A stretch of DNA of 62,516 nt from Syntrophomonadaceae bacterium (GCA_012522955.1 JAAYJK010000075.1:1-62516); one strand, 5' to 3'; shown: positions 1 through 8,087, numbered from the stretch's first letter. Numbers and translations: made by a program. The notes: generated by a model from the sequence alone, not told the origin.

Positions 1-23
1 TCGCCTTACCCTCCTTGCTCAAA

Positions 24-43
24 CAAAGCATAACACTCGTATG
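24..43. repeat. Dispersed repeat R1, copy 1
   Basis: This 20-base core, CAAAGCATAACACTCGTATG, occurs identically at 2954-2973 and 39119-39138. In copies 1 and 3 it follows a shared lead CGCCTTACCCTCCTTGCT and is followed by CTACCTGACCAACT. It directly precedes an array of 8-bp units. No open reading frame is associated with it. Function unknown. Confidence 0.85.
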
Positions 44-52
44 CAACTACCT

Positions 53-172
53 GACCAACTGACCAACTGACCAACTGACCAACTGACTAACTGACCAACT
101 GACCAACTGACCAACTGACTAACTGACTAACTGACCAACTGACCAACTGACCAACTAACCAACTGACCAACT
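53..172. repeat. Tandem array of 15 octamers (GACCAACT)
   Basis: Fifteen head-to-tail 8-bp units, mostly GACCAACT with three GACTAACT and one AACCAACT variant. Eight is not a multiple of three and no reading frame runs through, so it is non-coding. It lies downstream of the convergent end of the beta-propeller gene. Shorter, more degenerate versions occur at 2983-3011 and 39146-39185, and a reverse-complement form near 58854-58870. It is likely to vary in copy number between strains. Confidence 0.9.
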
Positions 173-201
173 CTCCATCTAACCCTGCTGCCGAGTTCGC
201 T

Positions 202-2430
202 TTAAATCGATATATGTTTTATCTCTCTAAGGGTGGTCTTGTCGTTTGCTTTGATTCCTCCTTCGGAAATGCTGTATATATTATCATCGATTACCAGGAC
301 GCGTCTTACCGTCTTGGTGCTGTCAGACCAGTAATCACCTGCTTTTAGGTAATCTTCTGAGCTTAGATGGGTGATGCGTCCCTGATAGTCCAATCCTTGT
401 TCAGACAGGGTGTAAATATAGGCTCCCTGAAATTCGAAGCTGCGATAGGAATCCATGGAACTATTCTCACTACTATTTCCGCTGTAGATCTCGGCGGGAA
501 AGGCAATTAAATTGTGGTGGAGCAAAAAGGCCCGGTGATTTTCGCAGGCTTCTGAATAACTACTGGCACCTCCGATAATGCTGGTATCTACTTCCCGGGG
601 CTTAGTTACATCCTGCACATCATAAAGGGAAAGCTTAAGGCCACCCAGTATGACGCCTCCGGATTTATTTAAGCTGGTGTCATAACCCAGGCCGATAACA
701 TAATGATCCCCATAGGGGTGCAGATAATTGCTAAAGCCGGGGATTTTTAATTGTCCCAATACTTTTGGGTTTTGGGGATTCAGGTCGATGACGAAGAAGG
801 GGTCTACCTGCCGGAAGGTAACCATATACAGGCGATCATGCAGGAAGCGGGTGGAATAGATTCTTTCCCCGGGGGCAATCCCGGTGATAGAATTGGTCAT
901 CTTGAGATCCGGGTCCAGTATATAAACAGAGTTCTGGGAATTGGTGCTGGACCACTCTTGGGCAGTGGTGGCGACACGAAAATAGCCTTCAGACTCATCC
1001 ATGGCAAACTGGTTGAGCACGGTGCCAGGAACCTGGCCTTTGGCTTGGTATTTGATGCCATCCTCCAAGCTGAATTTATATATCTGGGTAACTGACTCTT
1101 GGTAATAGTTGGTCCCATAAACTGGCTGGTATTCCAGCCCGGTCACATAGAGGTTTTCAGTGGAACAATAAATCTGACTGCCGGAACTGAGAAAGGTCTC
1201 CAGGGCAAATTCATTGCGGCCGCTTAAGTCTATTTGGGCTATATGCAGATAAGTATCGTGGATAAGGCCGGGGAAATAGCGAATTTCGCTATAAGGTTTT
1301 TCCAAAGGGGTTTGATTGATATAATAAACTGGTTTGTTGGGGGCATTTAGGTACTGGCTACTGATAACATATACCTGACTGCCTATCTTGCGGGAAGAGA
1401 TGTAGTTGCCTTCCATTTGGAAGCTATCTAGTTTCACCGGACTGCTTTTATCACTGATATCATAAGTTTCAATAATTATATGGTTCTTATAATCATAGGG
1501 AAGCATTTTAAGGTTTTCGGCTATGACACCCTGGCGGTAATGATTGGGGCGATCCCGGCTTATCACTAAGAGCCGTTCCTGATCGATAAATATATCCTGG
1601 GGATTTTGCTCCAGGGGTATACGGCTGACAACTGACAATTCTTCTGCCGGATAAGCCTTGACCACCAGGATTTCCTGATTGTTTACCCCGTACAGGTACT
1701 CACCATCGCTTTTTATAATATCTCCTTCGTCTACTCCTTCTACCTGCACATTGGTTCCAGAATAGTCGGAGGCTGCTTCCAGGGCATCAGCGGAAGCGCT
1801 TTTATCTAGCATCTGTTCCTGTTCTACTGCGGAACCCAACATTCTAAGTTTCTTATTATAGTTAGCGGACTGGTCCAAGAGTTGCTGCAGATTTTCCTGG
1901 GAATTGACTCGAGGCAGTTCCAATAAGGTGTGGCGAGCAATTTCTATTAATTCTTCTTGTTCCTGGGTTGTCTGCCCCTGGGTAAAAACATGAGCGATTC
2001 TGGAGGACTCATCCCAGCTAACCTGACAGTCCAAATAATTGCTGATATGGCGTAAGGGAACCAGCAAGCGGTTGTTTACCAGGGCGGCCACGCTATCCAT
2101 GCGCTCAATTCTATCGGGATAGATCAGAACTTCGGGTTCTCCTACCTTCAGGCGCATTGTTTTACCGGCAGTGCTGATCAGTACCTGTTCTTGCTCTGCC
2201 TCCCATTCAACAGAAGCTCCCAGAGCCTGAGTGAAGAATCTTACTGGCACCAGAGTGCGATTTTGCTGGTTAATGAAGGGCTGCTGATCGGGAAATAGCA
2301 ACTGCTCCCCATCCATAAAAATGCTTATGTCTTTCTCCATTACTAACTTGGCCTGCCCGGCCGGCCAATTCATGGCCAAAACACATAAGAATATTACCGC
2401 TAAAGCAATAAGGCGACGATATAACACCAT
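202..2430 (-). CDS. Secreted beta-propeller protein with copper-amine-oxidase N-like domain
   Basis: A 742-residue exported protein. Residues 1-27 form a signal peptide (basic start, hydrophobic core LIALAVIFLCVLAM, then AGQA). Residues about 33-150 carry two motifs of the type LVPVRFFTQALGA and LLVPLRHISNYL, typical of the copper amine oxidase N-terminal-like (stalk) domain of Firmicute surface proteins. Residues about 215-742 resemble the family of secreted proteins with a C-terminal beta-propeller (COG4880 type), with phrases such as NVQVEGVDEGDIIKSDGEYLY. Its function is not known; binding or scaffolding at the cell surface is likely. The start has AAGGATG just upstream. It is flanked by repeats on both sides and has no operon partner. 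Confidence 0.8.
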   Translation of the reverse strand: MVLYRRLIALAVIFLCVLAMNWPAGQAKLVMEKDISIFMDGEQLLFPDQQPFINQQNRTLVPVRFFTQALGASVEWEAEQEQVLISTAGKTMRLKVGEPEVLIYPDRIERMDSVAALVNNRLLVPLRHISNYLDCQVSWDESSRIAHVFTQGQTTQEQEELIEIARHTLLELPRVNSQENLQQLLDQSANYNKKLRMLGSAVEQEQMLDKSASADALEAASDYSGTNVQVEGVDEGDIIKSDGEYLYGVNNQEILVVKAYPAEELSVVSRIPLEQNPQDIFIDQERLLVISRDRPNHYRQGVIAENLKMLPYDYKNHIIIETYDISDKSSPVKLDSFQMEGNYISSRKIGSQVYVISSQYLNAPNKPVYYINQTPLEKPYSEIRYFPGLIHDTYLHIAQIDLSGRNEFALETFLSSGSQIYCSTENLYVTGLEYQPVYGTNYYQESVTQIYKFSLEDGIKYQAKGQVPGTVLNQFAMDESEGYFRVATTAQEWSSTNSQNSVYILDPDLKMTNSITGIAPGERIYSTRFLHDRLYMVTFRQVDPFFVIDLNPQNPKVLGQLKIPGFSNYLHPYGDHYVIGLGYDTSLNKSGGVILGGLKLSLYDVQDVTKPREVDTSIIGGASSYSEACENHRAFLLHHNLIAFPAEIYSGNSSENSSMDSYRSFEFQGAYIYTLSEQGLDYQGRITHLSSEDYLKAGDYWSDSTKTVRRVLVIDDNIYSISEGGIKANDKTTLREIKHISI

Positions 2431-2513
2431 ACCACATCCTTTTCTATCGGTTTATCCTTAATACACTTTATATAATAAATATCTTGCACTGGGGCTGGAA
2501 TATTTTTGTTATA

Positions 2514-2645
2514 GCATTATACTTGGTCCTACCGTTGCCCGGTCTCATCTTAGTGGCTTGAGTATGGGATTGCGTTCTAAGTCATTGTGGTTTGGAGCAT
2601 TATACTGTTTCCCGCCGTCGGCCGGTCTTATTCTGGGGTATTGAG
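2514..2645. repeat. Dispersed repeat R2, two adjacent copies
   Basis: Two imperfect copies begin with GCATTATACT at 2514 and 2597 and continue into a CCGTCG-CCGGTCTTATTCT block (diverged in the first copy). The second, including its lead GCGTTCTAAG and ATTGTGGTT, matches 38968-39040 closely. In both places R2 lies a few hundred bases before R1, so R1 and R2 seem to travel together as a composite intergenic element. Non-coding. Confidence 0.75.
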
Positions 2646-2710
2646 GAGGCTGGTAGGCAATTCATCCTAGCAATGGATACATGAGATAAATAGGCTTATT
2701 ATTAATAACT

Positions 2711-2732
2711 GGCGATCAAAGATCGCCCCTAC
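2711..2732. repeat. REP-like palindrome
   Basis: GGCGATCAAAGATCGCC followed by CCTAC. It belongs to the family of palindromes with the outer sequence GTAGGGG seen at 24048, 46395, 46464, 46624, 56945, 57014 and 58827. The arms GGCGATC and GATCGCC pair perfectly. Confidence 0.75.
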
Positions 2733-2822
2733 AATAGGTCATGAAATCGGCAATATATGCATAAAGTATGTAGGGCTAAAATCAAGTTTGCCCCTGAGGA
2801 CAACGAAACCGCCAATATGTGT

Positions 2823-2850
2823 CTGTAGGGGCAACCTGTGGTGGCCCGCC
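2823..2850. repeat. REP-like palindrome, degenerate
   Basis: CTGTAGGGGCAACCTGTGG followed by TGGCCCGCC, a partly decayed member of the GTAGGGGCGACC...GGTCGCCC family. It faces the 2711 copy, making an inverted pair about 90 bp apart; a further decayed copy lies near 2780. Confidence 0.65.
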
Positions 2851-2953
2851 TAGTACTCATGTATCCTTGGTAAGGATGCGTTTTGGCCTTACCCTTTATT
2901 AACTATCTGATCGTAAGCGAAGCGTGGCCCTATACAGCAGGGCTCCGAATGCC

Positions 2954-2973
2954 CAAAGCATAACACTCGTATG
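2954..2973. repeat. Dispersed repeat R1, copy 2
   Basis: Exact copy of the 20-base R1 core, followed by TAACTACTGTCCAACTACCC, a decayed version of the CCAACT array next to copy 1. Confidence 0.85.
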
Positions 2974-3198
2974 TAACTACTGTCCAACTACCCAACTTTC
3001 CACCTGTCCAACTAAAACCTGCTTCTAAAATAATAAAGATAAGTGGAAATTCAGGTAGTGCTTAGGGTATATTGAAGTTAATAAATAAGGAAGGTCAGAT
3101 TAATTTGGACTTAGGTTCTGATGCCCAGGGTTTGGTGAAGGAGATTTCCCTTCATTAGACCAATACTATTTATCAAATAAGGTAAGGAGGTAATCAGC

Positions 3199-4404
3199 TT
3201 GAACAACTTTACTTACTATAATCCTACTAAAATATATTTTGGCCGGGATACCATAAAGAACATAGGTCGGGAAATGAGGGAACGGGGGGTTAAGAAAGCT
3301 CTGCTGGTATGCGGCCGCCAATCAATTTTTTCTACCGGGGTATATGATCAGGTATCATCTTCCCTTATAGGCTGGTATGTGGATTTTATTCGCTTTAGCG
3401 GAGTGCAGCCCAACCCGCTGCTAAGCAAGGTGGAGGACGGCATCCGACTGGCCCGCCAGGAAGGGGTGGATGCCATTCTGGCCGTAGGTGGGGGAAGTGT
3501 TTTTGATTCGGCCAAGGTTATTGCGGCCGGGGTAGAGTATGAGGGACCGGTATGGGATTTATTCACGGGGCAGGCTCGGATTAAGTCGGCCCTGCCCTTA
3601 TTTGGGGTGCTAACCCTTTCAGCTACGGGTTCTGAAATGAACGGCAGTGCAGTTATTACTAAGGCGGATGAGAAAAAGAAGTGGGGCATTGTCTCCCGGC
3701 ACCTGTACCCCCGGGTATCTATTATCGACCCCAGTGTGCAAGCCTGGCTTACAAAGCGGGATACGGTAAATGGAGCGGTGGATATTCTCAGCCATGTGTT
3801 TGAACTATATTTTGATGGTAGTAAAAGTGGGGAATTGATGCAGGAGTATTCAGAGGCTATTATCAGAACTGTGATCAAGAACATAAAAATACTGCTGGAG
3901 AATCCGGCTGACTATGAAGCTAGAGCCCAGATGGCCTGGGCGGCTACCCTGGCCTTGAATAACTCCAACGCTGCTGGAAGGAGTGGCGGGGACTGGGCTA
4001 CCCACGATATAGAACACAGTATCAGTGCCTTCTACGATGTAGCCCATGGAGCTGGACTGGCAGTTATCACTCCGGCCTGGATGTGCTATGTATACCGGGA
4101 AGATCTGCATACCTTTGCCCGTTTTGCCCAAAAGATTTTCGGCATTAACAGCGGCACCGTTGAAGAACAGGCCCAGGAGGGGATTAGGCAGCTAAGGGAG
4201 TTTTTCCGGGAGATTGGAGCCCCCCTTAGCCTACAGGATTTAGGGGTGGAATACCAGGACCTGGAGAACATGGCTGAAAACGCGGTTCAGGCCAGAACTC
4301 TGGGTAGGCTCAAACCCTTGCAGAGAGATGATGTACTAGCCATTTACCAGCTAGCCTGGGATCAGCAAGGTTTGAACAAAAGGGAGTGTGACAGCTATGA
4401 TTAA
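3199..4404 (+). CDS. Iron-containing alcohol dehydrogenase (butanol dehydrogenase-like)
   Basis: A 401-residue group III alcohol dehydrogenase expected to interconvert aldehydes and alcohols with NAD(P)H in the cytoplasm. The nucleotide-binding loop GGGSVFDSAK is at residues 97-106. The metal ligands of the family appear in the right order and spacing: Asp195, His199, His269 and His283. The N-terminus (FTYYNPTKIYFG) resembles NADPH-dependent butanol dehydrogenases of the BdhA/YqhD branch. The start is TTG, chosen because TAAGGAGGTAA sits 6-7 bases upstream. Its 3' end overlaps the next small gene by 8 bases. In a fatty-acid oxidiser it could dispose of reducing equivalents as alcohol or oxidise alcohols to feed beta-oxidation; the substrate is not determined. 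Confidence 0.88.
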   Translation: MNNFTYYNPTKIYFGRDTIKNIGREMRERGVKKALLVCGRQSIFSTGVYDQVSSSLIGWYVDFIRFSGVQPNPLLSKVEDGIRLARQEGVDAILAVGGGSVFDSAKVIAAGVEYEGPVWDLFTGQARIKSALPLFGVLTLSATGSEMNGSAVITKADEKKKWGIVSRHLYPRVSIIDPSVQAWLTKRDTVNGAVDILSHVFELYFDGSKSGELMQEYSEAIIRTVIKNIKILLENPADYEARAQMAWAATLALNNSNAAGRSGGDWATHDIEHSISAFYDVAHGAGLAVITPAWMCYVYREDLHTFARFAQKIFGINSGTVEEQAQEGIRQLREFFREIGAPLSLQDLGVEYQDLENMAENAVQARTLGRLKPLQRDDVLAIYQLAWDQQGLNKRECDSYD

Positions 4405-4651
4405 TTATAGTTTTGAGATAGTGAAGGCCGAGCAGATTAAAGGGCACAAGATCGCCAAGACTAAGGATTACCAGGTTAAAGTGCTGGTGAAAAAGGATGA
4501 AAAGACCATCTTTGATGAAGTGGTTAATGTAAGAAAGAATGTACAGGGCATATTCCCGGAAATGGATTTAATCAATAAAAAGATAAAAGCAGCCTCCACT
4601 AAAAAGGAGCTCTTGGACCAAATTAAATCCTTTGTAAAAAAAGCTCGCTAA
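4397..4651 (+). CDS. Small conserved-looking hypothetical protein
   Basis: An 84-residue, lysine-rich protein with no recognised family. Predicted alternating beta strands (INYSFEIVKAEQI, YQVKVLVKKDE, FDEVVNV) are followed by a basic helix. There is no signal peptide and there are no cysteines. ATG at 4397 is preferred because GGGAG ends 11 bases before it; GTG at 4388 lies too close to that site. It overlaps the alcohol dehydrogenase stop by 8 bases, so the two are probably translationally coupled and functionally linked. Role unknown. Confidence 0.65.
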   Translation: MINYSFEIVKAEQIKGHKIAKTKDYQVKVLVKKDEKTIFDEVVNVRKNVQGIFPEMDLINKKIKAASTKKELLDQIKSFVKKAR

Positions 4652-4751
4652 AGCTTGGAATAATATGTTGTTCTGTTAGATGAAACCGAGTACTAAGACC
4701 GGCTGCTGAAAAGGCACTGAGGACTTTGAACAAGGGATCAGGAGAAGGGAT

Positions 4752-5597
4752 ATGAAAAATGAGCTGATAAGTGTGGAGACCGAGGATGGGATTGTTCTGC
4801 ATGGAGCTCTATATGAAGCCCCGGCAGCTAAAGAAACGGCAGTTATCATGCAGCATGGAGCAGCCATGAACTTCTATACCGGCATGGGACGGTTTCTGCC
4901 CGCCATTCTGGTTCAGGGAGGCTATAGCTGCTTTAGTGCCAACAACCGGGGACATGATTTCGGTACCGCACCGGATAATGATAAAAAACCGGTTATTGGA
5001 TTAATGCGGGATACCTTTAAGGAGTGTGTAAAGGACGCCCGGGCTTTAATTGCTTTAATGAAAGGGCGGGGCTATCAGCGCCTAGTCTTGCTAGGACACA
5101 GCCAGGCTATACCCAAGATAGTATATGCCCAGAACCTGGCTCAGTTTCCTGAAGTAGCGGGATTAATACTGATCAGTTCTCCCCCCTCGGTAACCCAGAT
5201 GATGAGATATCTGGCTACCGAAGATTTTTATGAACGGGGATTGTTTAAGGCCCGAGAATTAAGTGAACTGGGGATGGGGGATCAGTTGATTGTATTGAAG
5301 GGCCGAGGAACTATGCCTTGGATTTTTACTGCCCGAACCTTCCTGGACTTTTATGGTCCTGGAACCCCAGCGGATACGGAAGAATTAGTGCGGCAAGTAT
5401 ATTGTCCCATACTGTTAACCCGAGGGAGCCAGGATTTTCCCCCGGTTACCCGAGAACTCCTACAAAGGATTAAGATCAATTCTGCTCATCCGGATAAGAC
5501 CCAGGTAGTTGAAATAGCAGGAGCAGATCATTTTTATATTGGCTATGAGGATGAACTGGGGGAGAAGATTCTGGACTGGTTAAATGGGATGGTTTAG
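4752..5597 (+). CDS. Alpha/beta-hydrolase family protein
   Basis: A 281-residue alpha/beta-hydrolase, probably a cytoplasmic esterase or acyl-hydrolase. The oxyanion-side motif MQHGAAMN is near residue 35. The nucleophile elbow is LLGHSQA with Ser117, so the usual final Gly of GxSxG is Ala. The candidate acid is Asp in TRGSQDF and the catalytic His is in AGADHFY near the C-terminus. The N-terminal strand ISVETEDGIVLHGALYE is typical. The start has GGAGAAGGG just upstream. It lies 100 bp after the small hypothetical gene and may share its transcript. Substrate unknown. Confidence 0.8.
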   Translation: MKNELISVETEDGIVLHGALYEAPAAKETAVIMQHGAAMNFYTGMGRFLPAILVQGGYSCFSANNRGHDFGTAPDNDKKPVIGLMRDTFKECVKDARALIALMKGRGYQRLVLLGHSQAIPKIVYAQNLAQFPEVAGLILISSPPSVTQMMRYLATEDFYERGLFKARELSELGMGDQLIVLKGRGTMPWIFTARTFLDFYGPGTPADTEELVRQVYCPILLTRGSQDFPPVTRELLQRIKINSAHPDKTQVVEIAGADHFYIGYEDELGEKILDWLNGMV

Positions 5598-5694
5598 CAT
5601 ACCCTCCTAGCGATTGGAGCAATATTGATCTGAGCCTAAGCAAAAATAAATTGTGGTTCTGTACAGCAGGGCCAGTGAAGCTATAAAAAATTAT

Positions 5695-5728
5695 AAAATG
5701 TCTTTGGCAATATTGCCAAAGACATTTT
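5695..5728. promoter_or_regulatory. 34-bp perfect palindrome; candidate sigma-54 enhancer site 1 (or terminator)
   Basis: A perfect palindrome with the core CTTTGGC-AATATT-GCCAAAG (5702-5721). The same CTTTGGC-N6-GCCAAAG dyad recurs at 5778-5797. Both lie upstream of the -24/-12 element at 5860, with centres about 150 and 73 bp away, the usual distance for bacterial enhancer-binding-protein sites. The longer first copy ends in a run of T and could also terminate transcription from the hydrolase gene. The two roles are compatible. Confidence 0.6.
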
Positions 5729-5777
5729 TTTGTGCCAGCAGGGCTGATTCTGGAACCAAGCTCTTTCTTTCCCGGGG

Positions 5778-5797
5778 CTTTGGCGGTTTTGCCAAAG
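5778..5797. promoter_or_regulatory. Candidate sigma-54 enhancer site 2
   Basis: CTTTGGC-GGTTTT-GCCAAAG, with the same arms and the same 6-bp spacing as the centre of the palindrome at 5695-5728 but with no T-tract behind it. This argues that the arms are conserved as a protein-binding site and not as a terminator. The natural candidate to bind is the activator encoded at 11107-12504 at the end of this gene cluster. Confidence 0.6.
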
Positions 5798-5859
5798 ACT
5801 TGCCATCAAGATAAGAGGCGAAAAGGCTAAAAACCATGAACTATGATGCTTTTAAGCTC

Positions 5860-5875
5860 TGGCATAGAATTTGCT
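5860..5875 (+). promoter_or_regulatory. Sigma-54 (-24/-12) promoter of beta-oxidation cluster 1
   Basis: TGGCATAGAATTTGCT fits TGGCAYR-N4-TTGCW at every defined position, with GG and GC ten bases apart. The predicted transcript would start near 5886, run through the hbd relic, and reach crotonase at 6031. Two identical dyads lie upstream and a sigma-54 activator gene lies downstream in the cluster. Confidence 0.75.
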
Positions 5876-5945
5876 ACTCATATTGTGAAGGAAATAGTAA
5901 AGGGGGGAGAAAAGGGCTGGTTATATCAGCCAATGTGATGTGGTT

Positions 5946-6017
5946 TTGAAGTCCAAGTGTCGAGCCGGGCATCTGGGAATGAAAACCGGAAAAGGTTTTT
6001 ACGATTATACCAAATAA
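5946..6017 (+). pseudogene. 3' remnant of a 3-hydroxybutyryl-CoA dehydrogenase gene
   Basis: In one frame this reads [20 protein letters not shown] followed by YTK and a stop. The C-terminus of the intact enzyme at 47673-48527 reads [20 protein letters not shown] then YNK and a stop. Homology fades upstream of LK, and no start or Rossmann motif is present, so this is the tail of a deleted hbd copy. Its stop is 13 bases before crotonase. This mirrors the intact hbd-crotonase order in cluster 3. The sigma-54 promoter at 5860 probably once served the full gene. Confidence 0.8.
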
Positions 6018-6030
6018 AAGGGAGGTTTAT

Positions 6031-6810
6031 ATGGAATTTGCAACCCTTCTATTTACCAAAGAAGACGGACTGGGCATTATCACCTTAAATCGCCCCCGAG
6101 CCCTCAATGGTCTAAATGATGTACTCTTAGGGGAATTGTCCCATTTAATGGATCTCATTGCCAGTGATGAGGAGATAAAGGGAGTTATTCTGACTGGAGG
6201 GAGCAAGGTGTTTGCTGCTGGTGGAGATATAGCCTATATTGCTTCCCTGGATGCAGTAAGCGCGGAAGGCTTTGTGGCTTTAGCCCAAGAGGTGGTGGAT
6301 AAAATTGATAGGCTGGAGAAGCCGGTTATCGCTGCCATTAACGGGCTAGCTCTGGGCGGGGGCTGTGAATTGGCCCTGGCTGCAGATATCCGACTGGCAG
6401 CAGAAGGTGCGGTATTCGGTTTGCCGGAAATAAACCTAGGCATCATCCCTGGGGCCGGAGGTACACAGCGCTTGAGCAGGATTGTGGGTCCAGGCTGGGC
6501 TAAATACCTGATTTACACCGGTGATAACATAGATGGGGATTTGGCTCTGAAAATTGGATTAATAAATGGCTTGTTCCCCCGGGAACAACTTATGGAAGAA
6601 GCCCGGAAACTGGCTAAGAAGTTGGCAGCCAAGGCTCCGTTAGCTTTGAGATCTGCCAAGAAGTGTATTAATTATGGGACTGGGGTGGATTTGGCTTCGG
6701 GCCTGCAGTATGAGCAAAAGACCTGGGCTTTGCTCTTTGCCACCCAGGATCAGAAAGAGGGCTTTAATGCCTTTTTAGAAAAGAGAAAAGCAAAATTTAT
6801 TGGACGTTAG
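6031..6810 (+). CDS. Enoyl-CoA hydratase (crotonase)
   Basis: A 259-residue crotonase expected to hydrate crotonyl-CoA to 3-hydroxybutyryl-CoA. The oxyanion and substrate segments GGSKVFAAGGDI and NGLALGGGCELALAADIR are present. Both catalytic glutamates are retained: the Glu of GGGCE and the Glu of LPEINLGIIPGAGGTQRL. The start has AAGGGAGG about 5 bases upstream. It is the first intact gene behind the sigma-54 promoter at 5860 and is followed after 38 bp by acyl-CoA dehydrogenase. It is a paralogue of the crotonase at 46839-47624. Confidence 0.92.
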   Translation: MEFATLLFTKEDGLGIITLNRPRALNGLNDVLLGELSHLMDLIASDEEIKGVILTGGSKVFAAGGDIAYIASLDAVSAEGFVALAQEVVDKIDRLEKPVIAAINGLALGGGCELALAADIRLAAEGAVFGLPEINLGIIPGAGGTQRLSRIVGPGWAKYLIYTGDNIDGDLALKIGLINGLFPREQLMEEARKLAKKLAAKAPLALRSAKKCINYGTGVDLASGLQYEQKTWALLFATQDQKEGFNAFLEKRKAKFIGR

Positions 6811-6848
6811 CTGGATTTTAGCTTTCCAGCTCTAAAGGAGGAGTTTAA

Positions 6849-7988
6849 ATGGATTTTAGATTGACTGAAGAACAAGAGATGATTCGGAAAATGGCCCGTG
6901 ATTTTGCTGATAACGAGGTATTGCCTAATTGTCAACAATGGGATGAAGAACATATTTTTCCCTGGGATACGGTTAAAAAACTTCAGGAACTGGGATTGAT
7001 GACCTGCGGAGTGCCGGCAGAATATGGTGGACCTGGGATCGATCATTTGGGACAATGTATTATATCAGAGGAAATAAGTCGTGGTGATGGAGGACTAGCT
7101 ACTACTATGGCGGCCAGCACTTTATTGGGGCCGGATCCGGTGTATATTGCTGCTACGGATGAACAAAAGAAGTGGTGGTACGGACAGATGATGGAAGGTG
7201 CCATAACTGCTTTTTGCCTTACTGAACCGGGGGCCGGTTCTGATGCAGCAGGCTTGTCCACTCGATGTGTAAGAGACGGAGATGATTATATACTGAATGG
7301 AACCAAGCAATTCATTAGTAATGGAGGAGTGGCTGGGCTATACACGGTTTTTGCAACTATGGATAAAAAACTGGGGCACAAGGGTATGTGCAGTTTTATG
7401 GTGGATCGCAATACTCCGGGGATAAGTGTGAGCAACCCCGAGAACAAAATGGGCATAAGAAGCTCTAATACTACCCAGGTAATCTTCGAAGATGTTCGGG
7501 TACCGGCCCGCAATCTCTTGGGCAAGGAAGGAGATGGATTTAAGATAGCCATGAAGACTCTGGACATATCCCGGGCTGTGGTAGCAGCTATGGCAGTGGG
7601 AATAGCCCAGGGAGCCTTCGAGTGTGCCGTGCAATATGCCAAGGAAAGACAGCAATTTGGCAAACCCATTGCCAGTTTTCAGGCTATCCAGTTTATCCTG
7701 GCCGAAATGTCGGTTATGGTGGAAACCGCCCGTCTCTTGTACCAGAAGGCCGCCAACAATCAGGATATGGGTCTGCCCTATACCCGTGAAGCCTCCCTGG
7801 CTAAATACTGGGCCGGTGAGGCAGCTATGAAGGTGAGCTTAAATGCGGTACAGGTACATGGTGGTTATGGATATACCAAGGAATACATGGTAGAAAAATA
7901 CATGCGGGATGCCAAGATATTCCAGATATTTGAAGGGACTGCAGAGGTACAGCGCCTGGTAATCGCTGGCGACGTACTTCGGGGTTAA
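6849..7988 (+). CDS. Short-chain acyl-CoA dehydrogenase (butyryl-CoA dehydrogenase type)
   Basis: A 379-residue FAD enzyme, the usual length for the family, expected to oxidise butyryl-CoA to crotonyl-CoA and pass electrons to an electron-transfer flavoprotein not encoded in this window. Signatures: FCLTEPGAGSDAAGLSTR (about residues 124-141) and the C-terminal IFEGTAEVQRLVIAGDVLRG with catalytic base Glu362. The start has AAAGGAGGAG upstream. It follows crotonase in the same operon. In syntrophs this step needs reverse electron transfer; nothing in this stretch shows how that is done here. Confidence 0.92.
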   Translation: MDFRLTEEQEMIRKMARDFADNEVLPNCQQWDEEHIFPWDTVKKLQELGLMTCGVPAEYGGPGIDHLGQCIISEEISRGDGGLATTMAASTLLGPDPVYIAATDEQKKWWYGQMMEGAITAFCLTEPGAGSDAAGLSTRCVRDGDDYILNGTKQFISNGGVAGLYTVFATMDKKLGHKGMCSFMVDRNTPGISVSNPENKMGIRSSNTTQVIFEDVRVPARNLLGKEGDGFKIAMKTLDISRAVVAAMAVGIAQGAFECAVQYAKERQQFGKPIASFQAIQFILAEMSVMVETARLLYQKAANNQDMGLPYTREASLAKYWAGEAAMKVSLNAVQVHGGYGYTKEYMVEKYMRDAKIFQIFEGTAEVQRLVIAGDVLRG

Positions 7989-8038
7989 TATCAGACTGTG
8001 CTCCCCTTAACCGAAGCCTGAATTAGACCCCTTTAAAC

Positions 8039-8087
8039 CTGTATAACGGAAGGTGAGCGTACAGCCTTCCGTTATACAGAATTTCTT
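8039..8087 (+). terminator. Inverted repeat between dehydrogenase and CoA-transferase genes
   Basis: A perfect 15-bp stem, CTGTATAACGGAAGG with CCTTCCGTTATACAG, and an 11-base loop, followed by AATTTCTT. The T-tract is weak, so it may be a partial terminator, an mRNA-stability element at the end of the crotonase-dehydrogenase transcript, or an operator for the CoA-transferases. No clear promoter was found between it and 8150. Confidence 0.55.

Larger units (their letters stand above)
2431..3198. other. Repeat-rich intergenic region
   Basis: These 768 bases hold no convincing gene. They contain two copies of repeat R2 (2514-2645), REP-like palindromes (2711-2850), one copy of repeat R1 with a decayed CCAACT stretch (2954-3011), and then the leader of the alcohol dehydrogenase gene. 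No sigma-70 or sigma-54 promoter could be assigned with confidence. Confidence 0.7.

Noticed and set aside
53-172. Possible CRISPR array
   Set aside because: The units are contiguous 8-mers with no spacers, and no cas genes are present.
202-240. T-box-like GGGTGGTCTTG near the end of the beta-propeller gene
   Set aside because: It lies within coding sequence, lacks the specifier stem and terminator, and does not match the full T-box motif.
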